Below are positions 46,691 to 56,136 of a stretch of 64,000 bases of DNA, piece after piece. The notes beneath the pieces were generated by a model. It had not been told where the DNA came from and did no database searches. It saw only the letters and a program-made list of their open reading frames with translations. The first letter of the stretch is position 1. The number at the start of each line of letters is the position of its first letter. Source of the stretch: Bacillus pinisoli (lineage in GTDB: Bacteria; Bacillota; Bacilli; Bacillales; SA4). Location of the stretch: contig NZ_JAJQKI010000012.1 in the NCBI RefSeq assembly GCF_023036475.1, positions 36,882 to 100,881 of the forward strand. Reading direction: 5' to 3'. The position numbers and the translations under genes were made by a program.

Positions 46691-46696
46691 ATTTCC

Positions 46697-46732
46697 CAAA
46701 AAAGGGGTGTACGCAGATCGTACACCTCTTAT
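46697..46732 (-). terminator. Terminator of fadF
   Basis: AAGAGGTGTACG pairs with CGTACACCCCTT around ATCTG, and six T follow on the minus strand. It separates fadF from the thiolase operon. Confidence 0.85.
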
Positions 46733-46766
46733 ATATATTCCTAGATTGCTAGACTTAGACTAAAAT

Positions 46767-48881
46767 TTAAGAAGCTAATTCCTTCACTTCACCGACTACA
46801 GCCTTCTCTAAAATCTCAACAACATCAAGAGTCTGAACGGTTTCTTCTACTTCCTTCGCTTTTGTTCCATCACTGATCATCGTTAAGCAGTATGGACATC
46901 CACTACTAATGACGGAAGGATTTACAGCTAATGCTTGCTCTGTACGGGCTACGTTAATACGCGTTCCTGAATGCTCTTCCATCCACATTAAGCCTCCACC
47001 AGCTCCACAGCACATACCCGTTTCACGGTTACGCTCCATTTCCACTAGCTTCACCCCTGGAATGGACTTTAAGATTTCACGAGGCGGATCATATACTTCG
47101 TTGTAACGCCCTAAGTAACAAGAATCATGGAACGTGATTGTTTCGTTCACCTCATACTGCGGCTTTAAACGTCCCTCTTTTACAAGCTGTGCTAATAGCT
47201 CAGTATGGTGATACACCTCTGCTTGTAATCCAAAATCTGGATACTCGTTCTTAAAGATATTATAAGCATGAGGATCGATTGTGACAATCTTTTTAACTTC
47301 ATTTTTATCAAACTCTTCAATATTTTTCGTCGCAAGTTCTTGGAATAAAAATTCATTTCCTAAACGGCGAGGCGTATCTCCAGAGTTCTTTTCCTTATTT
47401 CCTAAAATCGCAAACTTCACACCCGCTTCATTTAAAAGCTTTGCAAAAGATAGCGCGATTTTTTGACTACGGTTATCGTATGAACCCATCGATCCAACCC
47501 AGAATAAGTATTCGAACTCTTCACCTTGCTTACTTAGTTCTTTCACAGTTGGAATGACTACATCTTCACGAGCGTCTCTCCAATCTTCACGCTCTTTGCG
47601 ATTTAAGCCCCATGGGTTACCCTGACGTTCAATGTTCGTCATTGCACGCTGAGCATCTGCATCCATTTTCCCTTCTGTTAATACTAAATAACGACGAAGG
47701 TCAATAATCTTATCAACATGCTCGTTCATAACTGGACATTGATCTTCACAGTTACGACAGGTCGTACAGGCCCAAATCTCTTCTTCTGTAATGACCTCAC
47801 CGATCAGGCTCGGGCTATACATATCAAGCGCACTTGCAGACTCTTCTACCCCTTTACCAGAAGCCATCATAGCTAATTGGTTACCTTGCGTATTCGAGAA
47901 TGCTACTGCAGGTACCCAAGGTGATTTTTGTGTCACCACAGCACCTGTATTCGTTAAATGGTCACGTAATTTTAAAATTAAATCCATTGGTGAAAGCATT
48001 TTTCCCGTACCAGTTGCCGGACACATATTTGTACAGCGTCCACATTCCACACAGGCATATAAATCAATTAATTGTGATTGAGTAAATTCTTCAATTTTCC
48101 CAACTCCAAATGATTCCTTCGTTTCATCTTCAAAATCAATTTTCTCAAGCTTACCTGGTTTTGATAAGCGGTTAAAAAATACGTTAGCAGGTCCTGCGAT
48201 TAAATGAGCGTGCTTGGATTGTGGTACATACACCAAGAAAGTTAGTAAGAATAAAAGGTGAATCCACCATGCAATATAAAACACAACTATCGATGCTGTT
48301 TTTCCAATTCCACCTAATAAAAAGGCAAATCCTGAAGCAATTGGCTCACTCCATGTTAGATCATGTTCATGCCAGACAAGTCCCATTCCATTTCCTAAAA
48401 GAACAGAAATCATTAGTCCACCGATAAAAAGAAGGACTAAGCCTGATTTAAAGCCTCGCTTTAATCGAACAAGCTTTTCCACATAACGACGGTGAAATGC
48501 CCATACAACTGCTACTAAAATCATGAACGTTACAATCTCTTGGAAGAAAGTGAATGCAGGATACAATGGCCCTAACGGTAAATGTGAACCTGGTGATATT
48601 CCCTTCACAATGAAATCAATCGCTCCAAATTGGACAAGGATAAATCCGTAAAAGAACATCACATGTATAATTCCACTTTTCTTATCCTTTAAAAGCTTTT
48701 TCTGCCCAAATACATTGACCCAGATTTTTTCCATACGTTCTTTAAACTTTCCATCGAACTCCACTTTTCTACCTAATTTAATGTAGGCTAGGCGTGTCCG
48801 AATTAAATAAACAAACAAGTGTACAGCGTAAGCGGTTACAGCAAGGAAAGCAATTAAATTTACCCACAATAGTCCACTCAT
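46767..48881 (-). CDS. fadF: FadF, membrane iron-sulfur (Fe-S)-binding oxidoreductase, probable ETF:menaquinone oxidoreductase
   Basis: The 704-residue protein has an N-terminal membrane domain (five or six helices within about 1-225, heme-b/NarI-like). Two 4Fe-4S motifs follow (C277/C280/C283/C287 and C372/C375/C378/C382) and a C-terminal CCG-type domain (CCGAGGGLMW). Proteins of this type have been proposed to carry electrons from ETF, reduced by acyl-CoA dehydrogenases, into the menaquinone pool. In B. subtilis fadF lies next to acdA and is in the FadR regulon. Here a FadR-like operator lies in its promoter. Confidence 0.93.
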   Translation of the reverse strand: MSGLLWVNLIAFLAVTAYAVHLFVYLIRTRLAYIKLGRKVEFDGKFKERMEKIWVNVFGQKKLLKDKKSGIIHVMFFYGFILVQFGAIDFIVKGISPGSHLPLGPLYPAFTFFQEIVTFMILVAVVWAFHRRYVEKLVRLKRGFKSGLVLLFIGGLMISVLLGNGMGLVWHEHDLTWSEPIASGFAFLLGGIGKTASIVVFYIAWWIHLLFLLTFLVYVPQSKHAHLIAGPANVFFNRLSKPGKLEKIDFEDETKESFGVGKIEEFTQSQLIDLYACVECGRCTNMCPATGTGKMLSPMDLILKLRDHLTNTGAVVTQKSPWVPAVAFSNTQGNQLAMMASGKGVEESASALDMYSPSLIGEVITEEEIWACTTCRNCEDQCPVMNEHVDKIIDLRRYLVLTEGKMDADAQRAMTNIERQGNPWGLNRKEREDWRDAREDVVIPTVKELSKQGEEFEYLFWVGSMGSYDNRSQKIALSFAKLLNEAGVKFAILGNKEKNSGDTPRRLGNEFLFQELATKNIEEFDKNEVKKIVTIDPHAYNIFKNEYPDFGLQAEVYHHTELLAQLVKEGRLKPQYEVNETITFHDSCYLGRYNEVYDPPREILKSIPGVKLVEMERNRETGMCCGAGGGLMWMEEHSGTRINVARTEQALAVNPSVISSGCPYCLTMISDGTKAKEVEETVQTLDVVEILEKAVVGEVKELAS

Positions 48882-48960
48882 AGGATGACCCCTTTCTCTG
48901 TCTTATTCTTAGTCATTGCCAGAAGCGTATTAATTTTCAGACTACTAAACTCTTATCTCT

Positions 48961-48988
48961 ATTATAATATGAATGAGCATTCAGTCAA
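48961..48988 (-). promoter_or_regulatory. fadF promoter with overlapping FadR-like operator
   Basis: On the minus strand, -35 TTGACT (48988-48983), 16 bp, and a perfect -10 TATAAT (48966-48961). The palindrome TGACTGAATGCTCATTCA (48987-48970) fills the spacer. It matches the B. subtilis FadR box TGAATGAMTANTCATTCA with two mismatches. Confidence 0.8.
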
Positions 48989-49079
48989 TATGCTTTTATT
49001 TGTAAATGAATCAATTCTTTACTTTAGGTGAAACTAACATTCAGCGTTCATTACTCATATGACTAGGGAGGGCATAGTA

Positions 49080-50273
49080 ATGGAACTTATCCTGCTCGCT
49101 ATTTTCATTATATTATTATGGGTTGCGATTGATTACAGGCTTGGCCGTTTTTATCATATAAAAAGAGTAAGTAAGCCAGAATTTCCTCTTAGAAAAAGCA
49201 ATCTTACTTTATTTACAAAAGGGCAGGAGTTATATGATGATCTTTACAAAAAAATTAGTGAAGCGAATCATCATATTCACATCCTTTTCTATATTGTTAA
49301 GAATGATTATGTCAGTCAGCGTTTTCTCGACTTACTTATGAAAAAAGCGCAGGAAGGAGTCGAAGTGAGGCTTTTATTAGATAGAATTGGAAGCAAAAAT
49401 ATTACGAAGAAGCAAAAAAAGGACCTAAAAGAGAATGGAGTTCTTTTTTCTTTTTGTCACATACCGAAACTACCCTTTTTATTTTATTCAATTAATGAGC
49501 GAAATCATCGTAAGATCACCGTAATTGATGGGAAAATCGGGTATTTAGGCGGGTTCAACATTGGCAAAGAGTATATTGGATTAGATCCAAAGCTCGGTGA
49601 ATGGCGAGACTATCATTTAAGAATCGAAGGAGAAGGGGTACAAGACCTTCAAAAGCAGTTCATTTATGACTGGGATGATGCCACTAATGATGTGATTCCG
49701 ACCAACTCTTCCTACTATCCAAGCCCACTTGCTGGGAAACTTCTTCATAAAATTGTGCCTACCAATGCTGTTTATCTAGAGCAAATTTTTATCGACCTGA
49801 TTAAACAGGCAAAAAGCGAAATTACAATTGGAACGCCTTATTTTATTCCTAGTCCTGCCTTATTTCAGGAAGTTCTAAATGCTTCTAAACGAGGGGTTCA
49901 TGTAAATATCATTGTTCCTTTAAAGGCCGATCACCCTTTAGTCAGAGAAGCTGCATTTCCTTATTTTAAACCGTTACTGCAAGCAGGCTGCAAAGTATAT
50001 CGGTATTATGCTGGTTTTTTTCATGCAAAAATTATCGTGGTCGACGAAGAAGTTTGCGATATCGGAACGGCTAATTTTGATAAACGCAGTCTTTATTTAA
50101 ATCATGAAATCAATTGTTTTATATACGACACTGAATTTGTGAAAGACGTCAAACAAAAGCTATTGCACGATATTGAATTCTCGGAAGAAGTGACGCTGGA
50201 ATTTCTGGATAACCGTTCTTTCCTTCAACGAGGAAAAGAAGCCTTTTCTACACTTGTTTCGGGATTATTATAA
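49080..50273 (+). CDS. ywjE: Cardiolipin synthase family protein YwjE
   Basis: This phospholipase D-superfamily membrane enzyme is likely to form cardiolipin from phosphatidylglycerol. The 397-residue protein has one N-terminal membrane helix (about 3-20) and two HKD motifs, H143/K145/D150 and H315/K317/D322. Full Bacillus ClsA has two membrane helices; this shorter type corresponds to YwjE. The ATG at 49080 follows GGGAGG at 8 bases. It is divergent from fadF and followed closely by uvsE. Confidence 0.9.
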   Translation: MELILLAIFIILLWVAIDYRLGRFYHIKRVSKPEFPLRKSNLTLFTKGQELYDDLYKKISEANHHIHILFYIVKNDYVSQRFLDLLMKKAQEGVEVRLLLDRIGSKNITKKQKKDLKENGVLFSFCHIPKLPFLFYSINERNHRKITVIDGKIGYLGGFNIGKEYIGLDPKLGEWRDYHLRIEGEGVQDLQKQFIYDWDDATNDVIPTNSSYYPSPLAGKLLHKIVPTNAVYLEQIFIDLIKQAKSEITIGTPYFIPSPALFQEVLNASKRGVHVNIIVPLKADHPLVREAAFPYFKPLLQAGCKVYRYYAGFFHAKIIVVDEEVCDIGTANFDKRSLYLNHEINCFIYDTEFVKDVKQKLLHDIEFSEEVTLEFLDNRSFLQRGKEAFSTLVSGLL

Positions 50274-50286
50274 GGGGGCATGAGTT

Positions 50287-51240
50287 GTGCGAATTCGGTT
50301 TGGGTATGTATCGACTGCCCTTTCTTTATATGATAGCTCACCTTCTAAAACTATCACGTTTACCAACTGGAAGAAGTTAAAAAAAGGTGAAAGAAAAACG
50401 AGGCTTATTGAGGTTGCCAAGCAAAATATACGCAATACGAAGCGTGCACTGCTTTATAACATTTCTCATGAAATCGAACTTTATCGAATGTCTTCGTCCA
50501 TCGTTCCTCTTGCTACACACCCAGAGGTGAAGTGGAATTATATGAAAGATTTGAAAGAAGATTTTGAGGAATTAGGAGAGCTGGTGAAGCAATACCACTT
50601 GCGAGTTAGTCTTCATCCTAATCAGTTCACGCTTTTTACAAGTGACCGGGAACAGGTGACCTTGAATGCTGTAGAAGATATGAAATATCACTATAATATG
50701 TTTAAGGCAATGGGTGTAGAGGATCGTTGCTTAATTAATATTCATGTTGGTGGGGCGTATGGGAACAAAGAGGAAGCTTTGAAGCGGTTTGACGAGAATA
50801 TTAAGCTTCTCCCGCGTCATATAAAGAAAAGAATGACATTAGAAAATGATGATAAAACCTATACAACTGCTGAAACTTTACATGTCTGTCAAAAGCATGA
50901 GGTACCTCTTTTGTTTGATTATCATCACCATATGGCGAATGAAGGAGAAGAATCTCTTGAAGACCTTCTTCCAAAAGTTTATGACACGTGGAAAGACTTC
51001 GGACTGATTCCAAAGGTTCATATCTCATCACCTAAATCAGAAAAGCAGTTTAGGCATCATGCTGACAACGTGAGCCTTGAATTCATTATGCCTTTCCTTA
51101 CATTAGCTAAATCAATGGGTGAGGATTTTGATATTATGATCGAGGCGAAGGAAAAAGACCGGGCACTGCTTGCACTTGTTGAAGATGTTTCGAAGATTCG
51201 TGGTGTAAAGCGTATTAGTGGCGGGGCTGTTGAATGGTAA
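50287..51240 (+). CDS. uvsE: UV DNA damage endonuclease
   Basis: UvsE nicks DNA 5' of UV photoproducts as an alternative to UvrABC repair. The 317-residue protein is a metal-dependent TIM-barrel with the family signatures RFGYVSTAL at the start, [41 protein letters not shown] and MIEAKEKD. It starts with a GTG 13 bases after ywjE, behind AAGGGGGC, and forms an operon with it as ywjE-ywjD do in B. subtilis. Confidence 0.94.
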   Translation: MRIRFGYVSTALSLYDSSPSKTITFTNWKKLKKGERKTRLIEVAKQNIRNTKRALLYNISHEIELYRMSSSIVPLATHPEVKWNYMKDLKEDFEELGELVKQYHLRVSLHPNQFTLFTSDREQVTLNAVEDMKYHYNMFKAMGVEDRCLINIHVGGAYGNKEEALKRFDENIKLLPRHIKKRMTLENDDKTYTTAETLHVCQKHEVPLLFDYHHHMANEGEESLEDLLPKVYDTWKDFGLIPKVHISSPKSEKQFRHHADNVSLEFIMPFLTLAKSMGEDFDIMIEAKEKDRALLALVEDVSKIRGVKRISGGAVEW

Positions 51241-51281
51241 AAAGAATCCTTCTCCCAAGCAGGAGAAGGATTCTTTTTTAT
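51241..51281 (+). terminator. Terminator of uvsE
   Basis: AAAGAATCCTTCTCC pairs perfectly with GGAGAAGGATTCTTT and is followed by T5A. Confidence 0.93.
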
Positions 51282-51357
51282 TTTGGCTGTTTTCGTCTAG
51301 ATTGTTGCTTTCGTAAAACATGTTAAGACAAAATCCCTGCTTTAAATTTAGAGAGTC

Positions 51358-51419
51358 GCTCTTTTCTAAGCTTTAAAAAATCAGTTTAATCAAAAAGCAA
51401 CAAAGTTCTAGAAAAGAGC
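51358..51419. repeat. Inverted repeat with 11-bp arms after the XapX gene
   Basis: GCTCTTTTCTA (51358-51368) is exactly complementary to TAGAAAAGAGC (51409-51419) across a 40-bp loop. It lies just past the stop of the small minus-strand XapX gene. A terminator role is possible but the loop is long. Confidence 0.5.
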
Positions 51420-51421
51420 CT

Positions 51422-51598
51422 TTATTTTACCCAAGGCAATAATGGGCCTAGCCACATAAATAACTTATATCCTAAATACACACCCACAATTCCTGTTACA
51501 CCTGCTAAAGCAGGTGGCGCTGGAATGGGAAGCTTCAATAGTGCGAATAAAAAACCAACAATGACCCCTGTACCTAATGCTAGAATAACTTCCTTCAT
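51422..51598 (-). CDS. XapX domain-containing small membrane protein
   Basis: This 58-residue protein begins MKEVILALGTGVIVGFLFAL and continues with KLPIPAPPALAGVTGIVGVYLGY, the XapX signature: two hydrophobic helices joined by a proline-rich turn. The function of the family is unknown. An AAAGGATG site lies about 12 bases before the ATG. It precedes nothing in the same direction except distant sequence. The same-strand argS ends or begins far enough away (argS is upstream, 47 bp) for read-through to be possible. Confidence 0.8.
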   Translation of the reverse strand: MKEVILALGTGVIVGFLFALLKLPIPAPPALAGVTGIVGVYLGYKLFMWLGPLLPWVK

Positions 51599-51644
51599 AG
51601 ATAAGATGACATCCTTTCTTTGTACCGCCTGTCTCTATTTAGGA

Positions 51645-53315
51645 CTACATTTTCTCTGGAGCAGAAACGCCAAGTAATAGTAAAGCATTTTTCAACGTAA
51701 TTTGAACCGTCTTCATTAAAGCAAAACGTACTCGACTTAACTCCAGCTTTTCCGCATCTAGAACTTTTTCAGCGTTATAGAAACTGTGAAGAGTAGATGC
51801 TAGTTCAAATACATAATTGGTGATACGGTGAGGCATTCTTTTTTCAGCTGCTTCTGTAACGGCAGCCGGGAACTCGCCCAGCTTCTTTAAGAGCTCAATT
51901 TCTTTTTCAGACTGAACTAAATCAAGGTTTAAATCTCCAGCTGCTTGTAGATTCATTTCTTCACCTTGACGTAAAATACTGCAAATTCTCGCATGCGCAT
52001 ATTGTGCATAGTAAACAGGATTTTCATTGGATTTTGAAACAGCTAAATCCATATCGAAATCCATGTGTGAGTCAGCACTTCTCATCGCAAAGAAGTAACG
52101 CATCGCGTCTACTCCTACTTCATCCATTAGCTCGCGAAGGGTAACAGCTTTCCCCGTACGTTTTGACATTTTCACCTTTTCGCCGTCTTGGTATAACTGA
52201 ACCATTTGAATGATTTCGACTTCTAATGCTTTCTCATCATAACCAAGGGATTGAATCGCCGCTTTCATACGAGGAATATAGCCGTGGTGGTCGGCTCCCC
52301 AAATATTAATTAGCTTTTCATGTCCTCTTTCTAACTTATCTTTATGATAAGCAATATCTGGTGTTAAATATGTATATGACCCATCATTTTTTATTAACAC
52401 ACGGTCTTTATCGTCTTTAAAATCAGTTGAACGTAACCAAGTAGCACCGTCTTGTTCAAAAATCATTCCTTTTTCACGAAGCGTGTTTAGTGCCTCATCA
52501 ATCTTTCCATTTTCGTAAAGAGATGTCTCTGAATACCATACATCAAATGGAACACGGAAGTTTTCTAAGTCTTTTTGAAGCTTAGCAAGCTCGTACTTTA
52601 AGCCATACTCACGGAAAAATTTATAACGTTCTTCTTCCCCTGCATTAGCGTATTTGTCACCAAATTCATTGGCAAGTTCTTGACCGATTCCAATGATATC
52701 AGCGCCATGATAACCATCTTCCGGCATTTCCTTTTCCTGACCTAGCGCTTGGAAATAACGTGCTTCGACCGACATAGCAAGATTGTGAATCTGGTTACCA
52801 GCATCATTGATATAGTATTCTCTAGTTACGTCATACCCAGCTTTTTCAAGGATATTACATAAAGAGTCCCCTACTGCTGCTCCACGTGCATGGCCAAGAT
52901 GCAGATCACCTGTAGGATTGGCAGATACAAACTCGACATTAATCTTCTGATTCTGTCCTGCTGTTGTTTGACCGTAGTTGTCACCTGCTTCTAAAATGGC
53001 AGGAATTAGATCCGCTAAGTAGCGGTTATTCATATAGAAATTAATAAAACCAGGTCCTGCAATCTCTACTTTTTCAATAGAGCCTTTGGATTGATCAATG
53101 TTTTTGACGATGTCTTCAGCGATCGCACGAGGTGCCTTTTTCGCGACTCTCGCAAGTTGCATCGCCATATTCGTAGCATAGTCACCGTGCGCCTTCTCTT
53201 TCGGTAGCTCAAGGATTACATCTGGAATTTGCTCTTCCGTCGCTAATCCTGCCTTTAACACAGCGGCCTTAATTTCTTCCTTCAAACGTTCTTTTATTTG
53301 ATCCACAACATTCAT
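51645..53315 (-). CDS. argS: Arginyl-tRNA synthetase
   Basis: ArgS charges tRNA-Arg. The 556-residue class I enzyme has an N-terminal additional domain, the HIGH-type motif HLGH at 139-142 ([15 protein letters not shown]), the KMSKR form of the KMSKS loop and a C-terminal DALR anticodon-binding domain. It follows ywiB by three bases, the conserved order in Bacillus. Confidence 0.97.
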   Translation of the reverse strand: MNVVDQIKERLKEEIKAAVLKAGLATEEQIPDVILELPKEKAHGDYATNMAMQLARVAKKAPRAIAEDIVKNIDQSKGSIEKVEIAGPGFINFYMNNRYLADLIPAILEAGDNYGQTTAGQNQKINVEFVSANPTGDLHLGHARGAAVGDSLCNILEKAGYDVTREYYINDAGNQIHNLAMSVEARYFQALGQEKEMPEDGYHGADIIGIGQELANEFGDKYANAGEEERYKFFREYGLKYELAKLQKDLENFRVPFDVWYSETSLYENGKIDEALNTLREKGMIFEQDGATWLRSTDFKDDKDRVLIKNDGSYTYLTPDIAYHKDKLERGHEKLINIWGADHHGYIPRMKAAIQSLGYDEKALEVEIIQMVQLYQDGEKVKMSKRTGKAVTLRELMDEVGVDAMRYFFAMRSADSHMDFDMDLAVSKSNENPVYYAQYAHARICSILRQGEEMNLQAAGDLNLDLVQSEKEIELLKKLGEFPAAVTEAAEKRMPHRITNYVFELASTLHSFYNAEKVLDAEKLELSRVRFALMKTVQITLKNALLLLGVSAPEKM

Positions 53316-53318
53316 GAC

Positions 53319-53753
53319 TTATTCCTCCTTAAAATCTATCGTAAGCTTATATAGTCCAACTAATTGCCCTTGCATCCTCAACGTATAAGTCAAGCCAAAC
53401 TGCCCGCTTTGATTCTGTTCATCCCAAGTATGTATAAGCTTTTCAGTATGAGCCGTTACTTCAAATTTCAACTCCGGTGTTTCATGAATCCCCTTTGTTT
53501 TCTTATGAAGCTCAAAAGGAATCCGCATATTCACAGAGCCAGACCTTTTAATCCAGGCCTCTTTTTCGCTCCATCTAACCGTCGTCTTAACCGGCCCCTG
53601 CCCTTCCAGCCTTTCCTCAAACATTAAATAGTATTGACCTTCTTTTATGTAATATAGTCCAGTTGTTTCGAATGATACATGAGCTCTCTCATCTTGATCC
53701 TTTATTTCACTAGAAAACAAGATCTCAACCGGTATCTTTATCGCTTGTCCCAA
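53319..53753 (-). CDS. ywiB: DUF1934 family protein YwiB
   Basis: This is a beta-barrel protein of about 144 residues of unknown function, always found next to argS in Bacillus. Recognisable parts are AIKIPVEILFSSEIKD near the start and GLTYTLRMQGQLVGLYKLTI near the end. The longer open frame to 53861 runs into a REP-A repeat and has no ribosome binding site. A TTG at 53753, 8 bases after AAAGGTG, gives the family length. A start at an ATG 7 codons upstream is also possible. Confidence 0.8.
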   Translation of the reverse strand: MGQAIKIPVEILFSSEIKDQDERAHVSFETTGLYYIKEGQYYLMFEERLEGQGPVKTTVRWSEKEAWIKRSGSVNMRIPFELHKKTKGIHETPELKFEVTAHTEKLIHTWDEQNQSGQFGLTYTLRMQGQLVGLYKLTIDFKEE

Positions 53754-53830
53754 CCATCTCACACCTTTATCCATTATAACTTTATAAGTATATAGATATC
53801 TTAGTAAACTTTCAACAGCGTGAAGGAAAA

Positions 53831-53866
53831 TCGACAAATTTCGGGCGGTGCCTGTCACCACCCGAA
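53831..53866. repeat. REP-A copy 5 upstream of ywiB
   Basis: TCGACAAATTTCGGGCGGTG, centre CCTGT, then CACCACCCGAA. The left arm is full length and the right arm is cut short. It lies between ywiB and the divergent DUF421 gene. Confidence 0.85.
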
Positions 53867-53917
53867 TAATCTTGCATAGTTGGTAGAAAAATATGACATA
53901 GAGGTGAGGATGTTTTG

Positions 53918-54637
53918 ATGGATACGTTAAAGGAATTGGCTATTGTTTTTGGCAGAATTGTTACCATATTGCCCCTTGTTTTGTTTATGACGCTATATAT
54001 GGGTAGACGGTCGATTGGGCAGTTGCCGGTATTTGATTTTTTAGCGATTATTACACTGGGGGCTGTGGTGGGGGCAGATATTGCGGACCCAAAGATTGAA
54101 CATTTACATACTGCTTTCGCTATTGTTATTATTGCTATCTTTCAGAAACTTGTGGCGAGGCTTAAGATTCATAACCGATTGTTTGGACGGAGACTTACGT
54201 TTGAACCTGTCGTTGTCATTCAAGATGGAGCGTTTGTGGTTAGGAACATTAATCGCATTCAATATTCCATAGATAATTTGTTATTGATGCTGAGGGAGAA
54301 GGATGTTTTTGATATTAGCGAAGTACATTTGGCGATCATTGAAGGTAGTGGGAATTTGTCTGTCTTGAAAAAGGCCGCTCATACTCCTGTTACACGGAAG
54401 GACCTTGGGGTAGTAGATCCGAGTATATCAATTGGTTATCCTGTCATTGTGGAAGGAAAGCTTTATGAAAGTGTGTTGGACGAATTTTCTTTAAGTACAG
54501 CATGGCTCTATCACGCACTTAATCAAAAAGGAATTACTGACATTGAGGATGTATTTTTTGCGTCTATCAACCGGGAACATAATATAATGATTACTGAAAA
54601 ACAACAGGACATTACGACTCCACAGATTTTTCATTGA
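53918..54637 (+). CDS. DUF421 family membrane protein
   Basis: The 239-residue protein has three N-terminal membrane helices (about 7-26, 40-55, 63-80) and a C-terminal soluble DUF421 domain (PVVVIQDGAFVVRNINRIQYSIDNLLLMLREK). The family includes B. subtilis YetF, YkjA and YdfS-type proteins, some linked to spore and membrane processes; the function is unclear. The ATG follows GAGGTGAGG. It is a single gene on the plus strand, not part of the B. subtilis order as I recall it. Confidence 0.85.
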   Translation: MDTLKELAIVFGRIVTILPLVLFMTLYMGRRSIGQLPVFDFLAIITLGAVVGADIADPKIEHLHTAFAIVIIAIFQKLVARLKIHNRLFGRRLTFEPVVVIQDGAFVVRNINRIQYSIDNLLLMLREKDVFDISEVHLAIIEGSGNLSVLKKAAHTPVTRKDLGVVDPSISIGYPVIVEGKLYESVLDEFSLSTAWLYHALNQKGITDIEDVFFASINREHNIMITEKQQDITTPQIFH

Positions 54638-54672
54638 ACTCTGTTTTACAGGATTAGTGACGTTAACCAAAT

Positions 54673-54704
54673 AAAAAGGAAGCCTTGCACTAGGCTTCCT
54701 TTTT
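54673..54704. terminator. Bidirectional terminator between the DUF421 and DUF4383 genes
   Basis: AAAAAGGAAGCCT pairs with AGGCTTCCTTTTT around a short loop, with A and T runs on both sides. It serves two convergent genes. Confidence 0.9.
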
Positions 54705-54708
54705 CTGT

Positions 54709-55065
54709 CTAGACATTTACGTTTACATTTTTAGATTGTGAAGCAGAATTGAACCCTACATAAATTGAAGCAAAAGCGATAAGGAAATGAAGTACATTAT
54801 CCGCCATTAAGAAGATGATGCCAGCAAATTCATGTGTAAATAATCCTAAAAACGCGACGAGTAAATAGACGAATCCAAACACCTTGGCATACCAAACACT
54901 TCTTGACTCACTTCCACTAACTGCAACACCTATGACCCCGGATAGTAAATGAACGATATTATGCACAGGGGTTAGATGAAAAATTGCTTCAAGAGGAAGA
55001 AAGAACCCTACAATTCCTGATACGATAAAAATGATACCCAACGTTCTTGCAAATTTTGATGCCAT
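54709..55065 (-). CDS. DUF4383 domain membrane protein
   Basis: This 118-residue protein has four hydrophobic helices and the family pattern HNIVHLLSGVIGVAVSG in the first half with the related DNVLHFLIAFASIYVGF in the second. The paired His residues within helices are a family trait. The function is unknown. It is followed by the convergent terminator and preceded by its own region with the speB terminator and a REP-B palindrome. Confidence 0.8.
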   Translation of the reverse strand: MASKFARTLGIIFIVSGIVGFFLPLEAIFHLTPVHNIVHLLSGVIGVAVSGSESRSVWYAKVFGFVYLLVAFLGLFTHEFAGIIFLMADNVLHFLIAFASIYVGFNSASQSKNVNVNV

Positions 55066-55140
55066 ATAAACCTCTCCCTTTTAATCGTTTCCATTAGCTA
55101 ACGAAGGTTTAGAGAGAATGGATCACTGATTACAAGAAAT

Positions 55141-55170
55141 AAAATCTGAGGCAGAAACACCTCGGATTTT
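55141..55170 (-). terminator. Terminator downstream of speB
   Basis: AAAATCTGAGG pairs with CCTCGGATTTT, one mismatch, loop of 8. On the minus strand TTTC follows. It lies beyond the REP-B palindrome. Confidence 0.7.
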
Positions 55171-55173
55171 ATG

Positions 55174-55228
55174 TTTTAACACAGTAAAGCGGTGGGGGCC
55201 TGTCCCCCACCGCTTTACTGTGTTAAAA
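55174..55228. repeat. REP-B copy 6: perfect 25-bp-arm palindrome after speB
   Basis: TTTTAACACAGTAAAGCGG plus TGGGGG, centre CCTGT, and the exact complement. It is almost identical to the copy after upp at 15206-15260: each arm differs at two positions (its outermost base and one in the GGAG/GCGG stretch), both compensated in the other arm. Confidence 0.92.
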
Positions 55229-55234
55229 ATCTGT

Positions 55235-56113
55235 CTATTTTTTCAATGCCCAGCCTAATAGCATTTCACGAATGATTTTGCTAGCTGTATTGGCGGTTTG
55301 TTCAGAGTGATCGTAAATTGGTGCAACTTCTACTAAGTCAGATCCCACGACATTCACGTCAGAATGCGCAATTTCATGGATAGAAGCTAGCAGTTCTTTT
55401 GATGTAATTCCACCTGCATCCACCGTTCCCGTTCCTGGTGCATGTGCAGGATCTAGCACATCAATATCAATTGTTACATAAACTGGACGACCTGCAAGTT
55501 TTGGCAGAACTTCCTTCAATGGCTCAAGTACTTCAAATTTCGAAATATGCATACCGACCTGCTTTGCCCACTGAAACTCCTCTTTCATTCCAGAACGAAT
55601 ACCAAAAGAGAAGACGTTCTCTGGACCAATTAGATCTGCTGCTTTACGAATTGGCGTAGAATGAGAAAGTGGCTCTCCTTCATAGTCTTCACGAAGGTCT
55701 GTATGAGCGTCCATGTGAATAATAGCTAAGTCCGGGTATTTCTTGTACATGGCTTTAATGACAGGCCATGATACAAGATGCTCTCCACCCATTCCAAGTG
55801 GATACTTTCCTTCAGCTAGTACCTTGTCCACAAATTCTTCAATCATATCTAAGCTCTTTTGAGGATTTCCAAAAGGAAGTGGAATATCACCAGCATCGAA
55901 GTAGTTTAGTTCGTCGAGCTCACGGTCTAAATATGCGCTATATTCTTCAAGTCCGATTGATACTTCACGGATTCTAGCTGGACCAAAACGGGACCCTGGA
56001 CGATAAGAAACAGTCCAGTCCATTGGCATACCGTATAGAACGACACTACTTTCTTCAAAGTTAGAGTGACTTTTTATAAAAACATTACCTGAATAGGCCT
56101 CATCAAAACGCAT
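55235..56113 (-). CDS. speB: Agmatinase
   Basis: SpeB hydrolyses agmatine to putrescine and urea. The 292-residue ureohydrolase has the binuclear manganese ligands His112 (GGEH), Asp135, His137 and Asp139 (HMDAHTD), and Asp216 and Asp218 (TIDIDVLDP). It follows speE by 23 bases. The two form the polyamine operon, as in B. subtilis, turning agmatine into spermidine. Confidence 0.96.
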   Translation of the reverse strand: MRFDEAYSGNVFIKSHSNFEESSVVLYGMPMDWTVSYRPGSRFGPARIREVSIGLEEYSAYLDRELDELNYFDAGDIPLPFGNPQKSLDMIEEFVDKVLAEGKYPLGMGGEHLVSWPVIKAMYKKYPDLAIIHMDAHTDLREDYEGEPLSHSTPIRKAADLIGPENVFSFGIRSGMKEEFQWAKQVGMHISKFEVLEPLKEVLPKLAGRPVYVTIDIDVLDPAHAPGTGTVDAGGITSKELLASIHEIAHSDVNVVGSDLVEVAPIYDHSEQTANTASKIIREMLLGWALKK

Positions 56114-56136
56114 GGAAAAACCCTCCCTCTTAGTGA

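Noticed and set aside
53754..53861. Longer N-terminus for YwiB
   Set aside because: The extra 36 codons read through a REP-A repeat, have no ribosome binding site and exceed the family length.
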